Part shown: positions 37,006 through 49,965 of the stretch, one piece after another
Numbering within the stretch: the first letter of the stretch is position 1
Layout of the letters: each line of letters opens with the position of its first letter
Assembly (NCBI GenBank): GCA_028023455.1
Contig: JAQFVV010000252.1
Location: 1,267,349 to 1,331,348, forward strand
Source of the DNA: Epiperipatus broadwayi
Taxonomy: Eukaryota > Onychophora > Udeonychophora > Euonychophora > Peripatidae
Length of the DNA: 64,000 nt
Direction: 5' to 3'
Made by a program: the position numbers and the translations under genes
Notes under the pieces: generated by a model
Seen by the model: only the letters and a program-made list of their open reading frames with translations
The model's database searches: none
What the model was told of the DNA's origin: nothing

Positions 37006-38488
37006 AACAGATGGCATTCTACCAAAAACACCGTCAAGCATATGTTTACATAAACGTCAGAGCATGCATTCACTATTTCTAACTTTAATTCCACTTTCAG
37101 ATCATGATTTCAAGCTATTTGCTATCATCAGTGAAAGACAGGAATTTTAGAAACTAGATCTAAATACAAACTCTGAGCGTTTATGAAACAGTTTCTATTC
37201 AGCTTGCAAGTGTGAATCTTTTAGACATGTAATGTCTTCAAACTCAGCATAGCAAGCCAGATAGCTACATGGGTCTGATCTCAGTTCAGCATCACCACAT
37301 AGTAGAAGCCTCTGCAATATATATCATTGCTAGAAAGACCTCAAAGGTACATTTATGAAAAACAAAAAACAAGTTAAAAACTTGCTTCTACCAAAAACGC
37401 TGTCAAGCATATGTTTACATAAACATCAGAGCATGCATTCACTATCTCTAACTTTAATTCCACTTTAAGTTCATGATTTCAAGCTATTTGCTATCATCAG
37501 TGAAAGACAGGAATTTTAGAAACTAGATCTAAACACAAACTCTGAGCGTTTATGAAACAGTTTCTATTCAGCTTGCAAGCGTGAATGCATGCTCTGACGT
37601 TTATGTAAACATATGCTTGACGGTGTTTTTGATAGAACGCCATCTGTTGACATAAATACAAGCATTAGCAAGTTTTTGACTTGTTTTTTGTTTTTCATAA
37701 ATGTACCTTTGAGGTCTTTCTAGCAATGATATATATTGCAGAGGCTTCTACTATGTGGTGATGCTGAACTGAGATCAGACTCATGTAGCTATCTGGCTTG
37801 CTATGCTGAGTTTGAAGACATTACATGTCTAAAAGATTCATGCTTGCAAGTTGAATAGAAACTGTTTTATAAACGCTCAGAGTTTGTGTTTAGATCTAGT
37901 TTCTAAAATTCCTGTCTTTCACTGATGATAGAAAATAGCTTGAAATCATGATCTGAAAGTGGAATTAAAATTAGAGATAGTGAATGCATGCTCTGATGTT
38001 TATGTAAACATATGCTTGACAGTGTTTTTGGTAGAACGCCATCTGTTGATATAAATGCAAGCGTTAGCAAGTTTTTAACTTGTTTTTTGTTTTTCATAAA
38101 TGTACCTTTGAGGTCTTTTTTGCAATGATATATATTGCAGAGGCTTCTACTATGTGGTGATGCTGGACTGAGATCAGACCCATGTAGCTATCTGGCTTGC
38201 TATGCTGAGTGTGAAGACATTATGTGTCTAAAAGATTCACGCTTGCAAGCTGAATAGAAACTATTTCCTAAACGCTCAGAGTTTGTGTTTAGATCTAGTT
38301 TCTAAAATTCCTGTCTTTCACTAATGATAGCAAGTAGCTTGAAATCAAAGTGGAATTAAAGTTAGAGATAGTGAATGCATGCTCTGACGTTTATGTAAAC
38401 ATATGCTTGATGGTGTTTTTGGTACAACACCATCTGTTGACATAAATACAAGCGTTAGCAAGTTTTTAACTTGTTTTTTGTTTTTCAT
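37003..38488. repeat. Head-to-head inverted array of a ~395-bp repeat
   Basis: One near-complete unit (37003-37385) and one partial unit (37386-37580) run in one direction. From about 37583 the same sequence runs in reverse: two near-complete units starting at 37583 and 37980 and a partial one at 38371-38488. Landmarks include GTCAAGCATATGTTTACATA, ACATAGTAGAAGCCTCTGCA and TCTAGTTTCTAAAATTCCTG. Units differ by a few percent, with small deletions. Short open frames inside it (37003-37150, 37903-38097) are mirror images of one another and not genes. AT or GT tracts abut both outer ends. Confidence 0.9.
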
Positions 38489-38919
38489 ATATATGTATAT
38501 ACACACACTATAATTATTTAACTCTACCTCTTATGATATTCAATCATTTTCATTCCTATCCATTTAAATGGCTAATTTGCGACCCCCTTTATAAACAATG
38601 ATCTGTAGTGTTATGCCCTTGACATCTATTTATTTTTATTTTCAGCCTTTAGACATAGCGAATTTATCAATCACTATATATATTATTGCAATTATTACAA
38701 AATAAAAATTTTAAAAATCTTACCAAAGCCTCAGATTGTTGCAGAGCTGTCATACATTATTCTTAATCCATGATTGTCAATGTTTATATAATAATTTTAA
38801 TAAATTTTGACTCCCCGGTAATGTATACATATATAGAATCTTGCCTATTTTAATTGGTATTTTCACACTCCATCCAAATCTTTTTACAAAGTAATGACCA
38901 AAATTTTAAAGAATGGTCC
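38489..38919. other. Non-coding AT-rich stretch
   Basis: Nothing recognised between the array and the retrotransposon leader. Confidence 0.5.
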
Positions 38920-39302
38920 TATGAATTTCCCCCTTTGACAACAAATTTATAGAGGATGGCTCCAAACTTGTTCGAGTCATCTCTGGACACCAATTGCCAG
39001 TAGGTGAATCGCACATAAATAACTAACACAATAAGGGACCCATAAGTACTATATGCATTAACCAATATATTTTTTGTGCTTGAGCCATAGTGTGTTTAGC
39101 TCCAATTTAATTGACAAATAATTAAAGTCTCTATGTAAAAAAGTGAACTTCCATGTTCGTAACATTGACCTATTCAAAGTTGCAGTGTCATACACAGAAA
39201 AAATACTACATATATTTTTAACATATATTCAGTTCAAGGCCATGGAAAATAAAGGTCAAAGCCCCACAATTTGGGCATCCATACCTGAGAAAAAATATCC
39301 TA
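38920..39302 (-). mobile_element. LTR-retrotransposon leader beside copy B
   Basis: It resembles 2640-2995 in order and spacing of blocks (GACAAATTTAT, GGATGGCTCC or GGATAACTC, CCATGGAAA, CCCACAATT, GAGAAAAAATAT) and directly abuts the LTR edge at 39303. No gag remnant was found to its left. Confidence 0.55.
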
Positions 39303-39830
39303 TGTAACAGTCATATTTTTACACTCATGCAACAAAATCCAGAGGCCTGGCAAATTATACCAAGGCTGATCTAGATGAGGGGTTGAATTCTCAAATCAGA
39401 TTGCATCTCAGCTCCTCCACCAACACTCCATGACTTATTACCCTATGAATGACATATATGAGGCTATATTTGGAATTTCTTAGTTTGCATGATAGCAGTA
39501 GCAAAGGGTAGAGCAAGAGACTTAGGGAATATTAACTCAATTACTAATACTTTAAATACACACACACATCTATGGCTGGCTAGATAATGCATATTTTAAT
39601 AATTAACACTAATATTAAGAAATTTAACTAAGACTGGGATGGATTATAAATGATACACCATACAGTTATTATAATTTAATATATTTTAAGTAATAAATAT
39701 AAAATAAATACACAGGAGTGCATTAAATGACACACACAGGTGTAACAATGATGAGTAAGTTTGAAAGCAGAATCTCATCTGATGTACTATAATTTAAGAG
39801 TTTATAACAGTTTTAATAATCTATGGTCTG
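39303..39830 (-). mobile_element. LTR-like repeat, copy B (5-prime LTR by leader position)
   Basis: Direct copy of 31278-31806 starting TGTAACAGTCAT. Because the leader lies on its left, the parent element reads on the minus strand. The two copies could be the LTRs of one 8.5-kb element whose inside has been rearranged, or two separate insertions. Confidence 0.65.
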
Positions 39831-40611
39831 TTTACACACACCTTAATTTGACTATGCCCTCTCTATTAGGTTTGTGATGGTTAAGTCAATGCAGGAATGA
39901 TGATTTATTACCATAACATATAATAAAGATCATTTAATAATACTTAATGAACTGCATTAAGCTCTCTGTGCAGATTATATACATACAAAATCAGATTATA
40001 TATTCAGACCAAAGCTGAAATCTTGTTACATTATGGAGGGATGAACTGAAACTTGTTATTATGACTTCAGATACTATGGTGTTGTATATATATTACTAGA
40101 GGAGTGTGCATCTCAAATGTGCAGTTACTCAAAGGATTCAGTACCAAGCACTTGGTTCTCATGGACCATACAACTTGCTGTGAATAAATTGAACATATAG
40201 TCAGTGATTGGAGCAACTTATAAAAACAATCTGGACCCTCATGTTCTAGTTCTAAAGAAGAGCTCTCCAAAGTAAGTAGATGGGATGGTGATTAAAACCA
40301 GAAGCCCATTAATATAAGAAACATACAGCAAGGCATAAATGCACATATGGGTTTCCTAAAGACACATTCACCATGCTAAATATGATATTCCTTAACTAAT
40401 ATTTAAGATACGCAAAATTCTATAGTTTCATTCCATGAAACTATCAAAAGGGATACTTAAAGTAATCTAATTTATTAATATATTGGTACAGTTTATAATA
40501 TAACTAAAAAAAGGGTTAAAGCATATCTGGGACTTAAGCATTATGTGTAACATGCTTTATAACTCATTCTTGCATTTATTAACTTTATTGACTTGCAAAC
40601 CTAATTCTAAC
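39831..40611. other. Unassigned; moderately complex patch at 40040-40380
   Basis: A 67-codon minus-strand frame (40067-40270) sits in a GC-richer patch but has no recognisable motif. It may be outer LTR sequence of copy B or an unknown relic. Confidence 0.3.
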
Positions 40612-41171
<560 letters not shown>

Positions 41172-41355
41172 TTACCACATCTTTTTTAGGCTTCTCTGTA
41201 ACCATTCATCATCATTCTTGACTAGGGTGATCCATTCCTGATGTCTTCTTGGCAGTTTAACTGGTTTCCACATTCTCCATCTCCACAGATTGACCTCTTG
41301 AAAGGAGATCCAGCAAAGGGTAGGGCCTTAGCTGCCAAACTCCATTTTCCAGTCA
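41172..41355 (-). pseudogene. Unrecognised coding relic with one stop
   Basis: The minus-strand frame gives about 60 codons with one early stop. It reads SFQEVNLWRWRMWKPVKLPR and then RHQEWITLVKNDDEWLQRSL before its stop at 41172. The Trp- and Arg-rich character and GC-richer base composition suggest a real protein fragment, perhaps from a mobile element. I do not recognise the family. Confidence 0.35.
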
Positions 41356-44330
41356 GTCATAGATGACTGGCAGCAATTACTATATCAAATATTCACATTC
41401 ATATCAGCTTTTTTTTCCAAACCAAATTGTGCAAATGCTTTTGCGAGTGTTAAATAATAAATGAATAACCTCTGACCCATACAAGATATAGAATTTATGC
41501 AGCAATAAAAGGAATAAAATAAATGCTGATTTATATATATCAAATATTATAAAAGTGAACCAAGTGAAACCCCCTATGCAAAATTTAAGGTTATTTATAC
41601 AAGAGAAATTGGTAATTCAAGTGCCCTGTTTAAAACATTCCACAAAGTTTTCATCAATAATTCAAAATTTATAAAATGAGACATTTGATCATTTTCTTGG
41701 CTAAAAGAATAACAATCAAACAGGTCACTCTTTATTCTTAGTTTTTTATTTTTAAAAGACATTAAAATTTTCACTCAACTTGAATAAATTGTTGTTACTA
41801 TTAACTTAGATCAATGAATTCTACTTACTTTAGTTTAATGGGGTATATGAATAAATAATGATCCATAAATCTATAGTTTGTGTAAGCTTATCTTTTACAT
41901 TTAATAAAAATTCAGATATTATTTTATGAAACCTTATTCCACATACATTAGAACTAGCATTTCTATGATTTTATTTATCTTGCAAACTTGTAATGGTATA
42001 GATTGTGTGGCTTGAAAAATTAAATTTTAACCAAAATTTTACCAAAGTCATTTATCTGAGGTAAGCCTAAATTTAATTTTGTATGCAATAGAGTCTCTGT
42101 TCTCTGGAAACCTTATATATAGGTGTCACATTCATATTATTACAATATATATATAATTTATGTTGATAAATGAAAAAAAATTACTTAAAATTAATACCAA
42201 ATTTTAATAATATTTCATTATGACAGCATCCACTGGCAAATGAGTTGGGACATTCCAACTCTAAAAAAAAGACAAATGTCAAGATAAATAATAATAATGA
42301 TACTAAACATGACTTTTGTGATGACAAACCAATTATTAAACCACAAATACATCTACATAAATTAAGCTATCTATTCTGTTCATTATTTTAATTGTATTTT
42401 AATTTGCTTGATTCTTTAAATATAAAAATGTCTGTTTAATGAGACTTAACTTTTGTCAAAATATATGCTCTTTCATATGACTAAAAAAACTTATTTAACT
42501 CACTTTTTATTGTCATTTAATGAAAAGTAGTTGAAAGCTGCAAATTGAAATATTTCAGAAAGAAAAAGTTAACTGAACACAAAGTTAAAAGACAGTACAA
42601 AAATATTAATAGGCAATTAACTATATATTCTATACATGGTTCAGGGATTGATTTGTAGAGTCCTAGAAAAACATAAATCTGGTGCCTTTTGTTTCTGTCA
42701 TTCTTTTTTTTTCTTTTAGTTGAAATGATTATATTCATTTATCATTTGCTGTTAATCCAAAAGTCAATAATAACTTGCATTTGACAAACAACTTTTAATG
42801 AAAATTTTTGAAAAACTTTTAATGCAATAAAAAACAATTTGAAAACTTTATATTGATGTCACATTCTTTTCATTATTTTTTTCACTGTCTTTAATTGACA
42901 AATAATTTTAATTACTTTTTATATATTTACATGTATACACTCGCTATATATAATGTACAGCCTTCTTGATTATTTTACTATATTTTTTTTAGTTTTTAAA
43001 GCAATAATCATTGTTAATATATATAAAATTGAAAATTATTCTCCATATATAAGGCTTAAATCTAGTACAATTTCCAATGTCTTTGAATTGTTTAACTTAT
43101 TACTTGAATTTTCTTAATAGCTTTTTTAAGGAATGGAATTATAATTCAATAGCTTTTAAAATTTTATATAAATATTTTTATAGAATATTTGTTAAAATGT
43201 TGGTTTCATTTGTTTAATTTTTTTAAGCATCTTGTAAGTAAACATTCCCTACTAGCATTAATAATCAATTACTATCCTATTTCTGCGATTATTTCTTAAT
43301 TTTTGCTTTTTATAAATTTTGAAATTGCTTTTCTATTTTAGTAATTGGTAATAAATACTTTTAATGTTTTATTTATAATTATAGCTATTAGTATATTTTA
43401 CTGTTACCAAAAATATACAATTAATTCAATATCTACTATTCAAAAACTTCTATTATTTAAACAAAATTTCAAAGTTTATTGTTAGTATTTTATGACAAAT
43501 AAATTATACTTTATTACATTTTAATCTTTTTACTCTGCTATTAACAAATATAATTTATACATCTTATAAAAGATACATATATTTAAACAAAACTATACAT
43601 AGTAAAATTACATTTTAGCAAAGTTTGAGTTCATAATAAATGAATAAAAGATCTTAAAATTCATAAAATGTACACATCTTGAAGGATATTAGAAATTTTA
43701 TTAATGGAAATTTAACTGTATTCTCTTTCTTAAAAAGTGTCCTTTTATATATAATGCCAATAAATAACTTGGATTTTCTTCACAATATTTTCTTTTAATT
43801 ACTTTTTAAAGTTGAATATGTTTTTAAATGCTTTTATTTAACTTGCATGGCTCAGTGTATCCACATTTTTATTTATGTTTCTGATAAGGAAGTCCACATT
43901 TTTGAATTTTTAACAATTAAAAAAATTTGTTCTCATTTAAAACTTGAACACTTCCCAGAAAAAAATCCTTAGTAACTGATCCAATGAAAATATTATGTTT
44001 ATTGAATAAAATTTTGTTCATATTGATTTAATTTTTTCTTAATTAATTAAAAGTAAATAATTTCTACTAAAATCTTAATTATTCTTTTGAAATGATTATA
44101 ATTTCCTAAATATTTTGTGAAAAAAATAATAAATGTGCTTTAAAAGGTTAGAAAATTATGTTTTTATTTCCAAATTCAAAATAAAAAAATTGAACTCAAA
44201 ATTATTGGAAGCAGACCTTCTCTTATGGAGAACACAAGAAATATATATAAAAAAACTGATGAAAAAAATTATTCTATTTAAACTGAAATTATATGTTTTC
44301 TTTATAAGTAAAAAATAAAATATTATGAAA
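41356..44330. other. Non-coding AT-rich stretch
   Basis: No gene recognised. Short AT tracts only. Confidence 0.5.
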
Positions 44331-44570
44331 CATTTTTTAAAATAATAGTTTAATGGAATTAGCTGACTAAAAAATAGAAATTAACAAAGTAATCTGCTTA
44401 AAAAACATGTTGTGTGTCATAAAAGCATTTGAGACTACAACAATCAAAAAGACCTCAAATACTTTTATAAAATAATACATGTTTTAATCAGATTACTTTA
44501 TTAGTAAGATTATTTTATTTTTTTACTTTTAGTCAGCTATTTACATAAAACCATTATTTTAAAAAAATGT
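44331..44570. mobile_element. Foldback (MITE-like) element of ~240 bp
   Basis: Nearly the whole stretch is one imperfect inverted repeat. Matching blocks on opposite strands are CATTTTTTAAAATAAT, TAGCTGACTAAAA, AAAGTAATCTG-TTAAAA-ACATGT, and ATAAAAG-ATTTGAG. The loop near 44437-44450 is short. It has no coding capacity. Target duplications could not be told apart from the AT-rich flanks. Confidence 0.7.
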
Positions 44571-47234
44571 TTTTTATAATATTATTTTATTTAATTAAAA
44601 AAAGTGTAAACTATTCATCTGGAATTTTTTTATCAACAACAGAAATTTTCTTTATATCACTCCATTTCAGAGCCAATATTGATGACAGTCAATAGCAAAA
44701 AATTAGTATGAGAATTTAGATGACACGTCCATCAGGTCTCTCTTCACTATTTATGATTAGAAGGCTTACTCTAGCATGTTGAGTTAAAGTAAATGACTAC
44801 AGACACTGCAGATATGCAATACAAACTAAATTCATATGTCAAAGGATTAACTCAGTTGTCCCCTGTTACTACTAATGGAATAGCTCTTTTAATTTTCTTT
44901 TTTTTTTAATTTTACTGTATGAACTTTTTTAGACAATTGAGTATTTAAAATGTTATCAAATAATCTACAGAAATTTCAAGGTAAGAAACAGATTCTCTAA
45001 TACTTTTATTAATTTTTGAATTCTGCAATTGCCAGCATAGATTGAAAAGTCATTAGTTCATAACATGCATTCTCATAATCATGTCAAAAACTCATAAATT
45101 CCACTTCTGAAGCAAATAAATGCTTGTGAATGTGTTGATAAAAACCTAATTAATATGTAAGAATGTTAAATCTAACTGACTTTAATACTGAATCTGAAAA
45201 AAACAATTACTTTTGAAGTCTTGAAAGAAAATCCATTTCATAAATCATATTTTTTTGGTTAAGAGTCTTTTTATTGAATATTTCTAGAAAAAAGATTTTA
45301 AGATGACTTAGATAATTAATCTGTGTGTTGTCTTAGCTGTAATTCTGATCTATTTAATAATTTTTAACATTTTTTGTGTGCTGATTTTGTTTTGATATCT
45401 GATAGTAAACTGACTGAAAGAGTAAGAATCTACAACAAAACAATGAATTTAAGTTTGCTGATAATAGTTCATATGGTAATATATAGCAGCATATCCAGAA
45501 GCTTAGTGTGGGCATTCTTTTCAAACAAGAATATAATAAAATTCACAAGACATGTATTAGTGCTAAAAAAAACATTTTTAATGTATATGCATCATAACCT
45601 CAAGAAGTATTAGAGTGTTTCTAAGAAAGTTGTTTTTAGAATTATTTTAGATCTCATTTTTGACAAATGATGAAGATAAATTATAATCCAAAATTGTTTT
45701 AAGTAACATGATATTTTAGTCTAGTATTGCAAAAAATTATTATATGTTTTCCTGCTGCTTATCAATAAAGTTGAACATATTACCTTAATGGCTTGAAGGC
45801 AAAATCTTAGTTTTTAAAATTTTTTTAAACTTTTTGTGTTCTACTTCTGAAAAGAATTGTTCATGGGACATTATAATATGATTATCATAGATAACTTTAT
45901 TTCTCTTCTACAAGAAAATTGGAGTAATTAGAAAAAAGGAATTTTTATATTCAAGGTCATAAGTTGAGTTTAATTCAATAGCACTAGTCTTTAATTAATT
46001 TGACAATCCCATTTCATGTGAGTTATTAAAAAACAGAACTTGATGATAGAAAATTCATCTTGGTCTAAATTCACTCTGTTTAAATAATATATTGTTGTTG
46101 ATTATTGGCGCAATTCTTTTAACAAAGCTTTCTACAGAGCATGTAGGAACATATAATTATCATTCAATTTATTATTTTTGGTGTTAGACTTATTTCATTT
46201 TAATATTATTAAAGAGTTATTTTTATGCTGAATTTTTGAAATTGCTTATTTTATAACCATGAATTGGATTTATTGGGTAAATTTATTAAATTTAAAAAAT
46301 ATGTTATCTGATTGTACAATATTTATTGATTTAAGAGAATCAGTGGTAAGTTCATTAAAATTTATTTATTTTATTGTGTTTAAATTTGAGAAATATTGCA
46401 AAAAGAGAAGCACATAACTTTTATTGAATGGTACTTTTTTGTCTTTAATAAACTGTTATTCAGAAATCTACGTACAAATTCATAAAGTCATGACCAATAT
46501 TAGTGATATGTTGTCTTAGAGATGTTTTCTTCATTATAAAAACTAGGCTTTTCAAATGAATTTTTTAAAGTGATGTTTTTCAACTTCTCTATTTTTCTAC
46601 TAATCATGGAGAAATTACATAAGTTTGTCTACAACCTATAGAGCTTTGGAAAACAAGCATTGGTTGTAAAAAGTTTGTTCTAATATTAGAGTGAACTGTT
46701 TTCAGTGTTTAAAGAGATTGATCCATATCACAACTGCTATGAGTTTGTTGAATTTATTTCAGCAAGAAGAAATGGACATTTTCTACTAATGCTTTTTTTA
46801 AATGTTCTACCCACTGTTTGTTAAAGTTCATCCTGACACTGAGAATCTTTCAATTATAGTCATGTAAATGCCAAAAAATAATAGAGAGAGAGCAATGATT
46901 CACTATTAGTATAGAATCTGGCAATGATAAATTGACTGAAATAAAACACAAATTGATTGCTTCTGTATCTTTGCAATCTGAGTTGTAAATTCTTTCTTGC
47001 CTGGCATCATAAAGTATGTGAAAATTGTTTAAATTAAAAAGTTTTATTTATCGTTAGATGCATCTCCCCAAAGGCTGTGATAAAAATGAAATCCTCTGAT
47101 GAATATAAAAAGTTGTATAGATTTTTTAGGGTAGGGCCTTTTATTGAGATATTTTAAACATTGCCTATATAAATATTACTTATTTAAATGGTGATTTCTG
47201 CATCATTTAACTATTTTCAATAGAATTTATGTTT
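44571..47234. other. Non-coding AT-rich stretch
   Basis: No gene recognised. The 79-codon frame at 45374-45613 lacks motifs. Confidence 0.5.
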
Positions 47235-47242
47235 TTCTAGAG

Positions 47243-47558
47243 CAGCAGTCCCAACCTTTTTGCAGTTAAGAGCACATTCTATAATACTGGCCAGGTGGTG
47301 GGCACCATTTATTTTTTCAATGTAAATTTATAGTTGGATTTTGTTAATAATACACATAATGTACAAAAATATATTTATTTCAAAAATAAAATTTTAACAT
47401 TTGATTACAATATAATACAATAATTTATAAGAAATTTTAAAAATTAAATTTATTTGTATCAGATAAATAATTTTTTATCATGTTTGGATAGTGGTAGGCA
47501 CATGTAAGATGGTCTTTGGGCACCATGGTGCCCACAGGCATAGGGTTGGGGACCCCTG
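47243..47558. mobile_element. Non-autonomous hAT transposon (316 bp) with 8-bp target duplication
   Basis: TTCTAGAG occurs at 47235-47242 and again at 47559-47566, a perfect 8-bp target duplication. The ends are inverted: CAGCAGTCCCAACC on the left and CAGGGGTCCCCAACC read inwards from the right. An 8-bp duplication and CAG-G--CCCAACC ends are typical of hAT elements. The inside is AT-rich without a transposase, so it would depend on an enzyme supplied elsewhere. GGGCACCATGGTGCCC (47519-47534) is a perfect subterminal palindrome, and GTGGGCACCA recurs near the left end, as expected of transposase-binding repeats. Confidence 0.9.
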
Positions 47559-47566
47559 TTCTAGAG

Positions 47567-49965
47567 GTATCATGTAATATTTAATATAAACTCAAAAATC
47601 AACATAAAAACAAGAATTTTTAAAATGATGTCTTCCTCCTAAAGTGCAAGGACACTAAATGTATTTTTTTACCTTTATCTTTTGTAGAGATTTATTTTCA
47701 TATAGGTGTACACTCAATATTTTGTTTACAAAATTTTATTATATTTTATATATTAAGAGAAAATTATTTGACAAAAAAAATTGTCACTTGAAATATTTCA
47801 CCCAAATGAACATTTTATAATTATTTTTCATTTGGAAAGCTTAGACTTACATATCTGCCATTATGATGTCATAGTTATCATTTATAGCCTTGTTAGCCTA
47901 TACACTCCATTGTAAAGGGCTTGAAATTCTTTATAATGCTTTCCATAAAATTAAGTGCATATATTATGTAATCAAATATCTAAGTTATTGTTAAAAGAAA
48001 CAAATATTTTTTCAAGTTTAATTGTAAGTAATTAGATGTTTTTGAAAATTTCTTTGAACTTCAATTTTAAATATAAAGTAAATAAACACAGCAGTTTTCT
48101 TTAATTAGTAAACAGAATGATGAACAAATAATACATTCCCTTTAATATAATGCAGTTTATTTCAATATACATTATTTCAATGTGAAAAAATTATACTATA
48201 TTCTGTTTTAATATTATTATTTTTATGTAAAGATATAAATAGTTTTACACTTCGAATTTTCAAAAAAAAAATTATTCATTTATTTTTCATGGTTCTATAA
48301 TTTTACTTCATGCTATTAAATGGCATACAACATTAGTACTGAAACATTGGTATAATGAATTGCTAATAATAAACTATTTCCATAGGCAACCTGTTTAATG
48401 TAAGAATCTAATAGTGAAAACACTTATACAAAAATTCTGTTAGACAGTTAATACAGTCAATGATTTTTGAAGTGTGAAATATAATAAAATATTGTACTTC
48501 TATTATATTAAGTACATAGGAGAATATGTTAGTATTGCTTAATAATAAATAAAATTACACTTCGTCCACTTTATTAAATTATCTGTGGATAAACAGACCA
48601 TGTTTTGCTATATAATTATTTTAAAACATCACACATTTTTAATTTAAACAAATAATATCAACAACTGATCCATTTGTAATAATTAATTTCAGTTTTTAAT
48701 CATTAATTTCACTATGAAATAATATTTTTTAAATCAATAATTCAACTGTCATCAAATCATAATATTTTTTTATTTCATCATAATTGAAGCTATAGAATAA
48801 ATTTATTATACCTAAATAAAAATTCTTAAAATTGAAAAAACATGGTTTTATTTGTGCTGTTATTAATATTATCAAAGATAATCCAAACAAAATTTTGCAG
48901 CATGTATACTCATATATTCTTTCAATATATATATACACTCACATAATATTGGAAATTATCTGCTATTTAAAATTGTATAAATTTGTCTTATTTTTATTGT
49001 TTGTTTACTTGCTTTTCTTTCATTTTTAATTTTTATTTATAATAGTTTTATCATGCATAAAATAATACATTATTTTAAAATAATACATTATTTGTTTATT
49101 AAATATTACTGCTTGTGTTATCAAGCATAAAATAATACTTTATTTATTTATTTTACTATATCTGCGATAAAGTTTTGTTATTAAATGTTTGAGAATCAAA
49201 AATGAAAAACGAAAGAAAATATTCAAGTTTATGCAACCTGATTAACTTATTATATAGTGAAATGTAATTCAATTTGCCACTAGGAGGTTTGAATGTCATG
49301 TCACCTTCTAAGCAGGCAACCACAAAAACAATTTTACAATTAAATATTATACATATATATATAATGCACTTCTTGTGAACAATATTAAATTTTAAAAAAT
49401 TATAATTGTCTTAATTTACTTTGCAAAGTGCAAACAAATTTTTGTTCAGTTTACTCAAAGCTAATGAAATTTTATTTGAAATTTAAAATTCTGTTTATAA
49501 ATTATAAAAACTGACAAAATCTGCTGTAGTTGATTTAAAATCCTGCTTGGTCAACTAATTATAAATTGCAGCTATGATATTATCAATTTCTCTTGACTTG
49601 TCTTCTTGTAGAAATGATTACTCCCTATTAAAATCTGATTTAGTCACATTATTCCTTTTAAAAAATAAAATTAAATATTTTGTGAATAACAATCATAAAT
49701 ATGTAAACAAACTATGAAAAATGTTTTTATTTTTAAATCAAACTTAAAAATGAATATACTAAATACTCTCATGAGGAGAGAACTAGAAACTATTGACCAG
49801 CAACATTCCAGTTGAACTATATCTGTCAGCTCTTTTGCAAAAAAATTATATGCAATGTAATGGTATTTTGGCTGAATCAAAGATATAAAGATGTGTTACA
49901 GTAAATCTTTGATTCCAAATATTGAGTAACAAAACTGAAAACAAAATGATTCAAGTCAAATATAT
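47567..49965. other. Non-coding AT-rich stretch
   Basis: No gene recognised. A locally repeated AAAATAATACATTATTT motif occurs at 49060-49140. Confidence 0.5.

Noticed and set aside
36944-38097. Two similar frames ending in HDFKLF--ISERQEF
   Set aside because: They are the same repeat unit read in each orientation of the inverted array, not independent coding evidence.
37003-38488. CRISPR-like repeated array
   Set aside because: Units are ~395 bp, partly inverted and without short repeats and unique spacers; the genome is eukaryotic.
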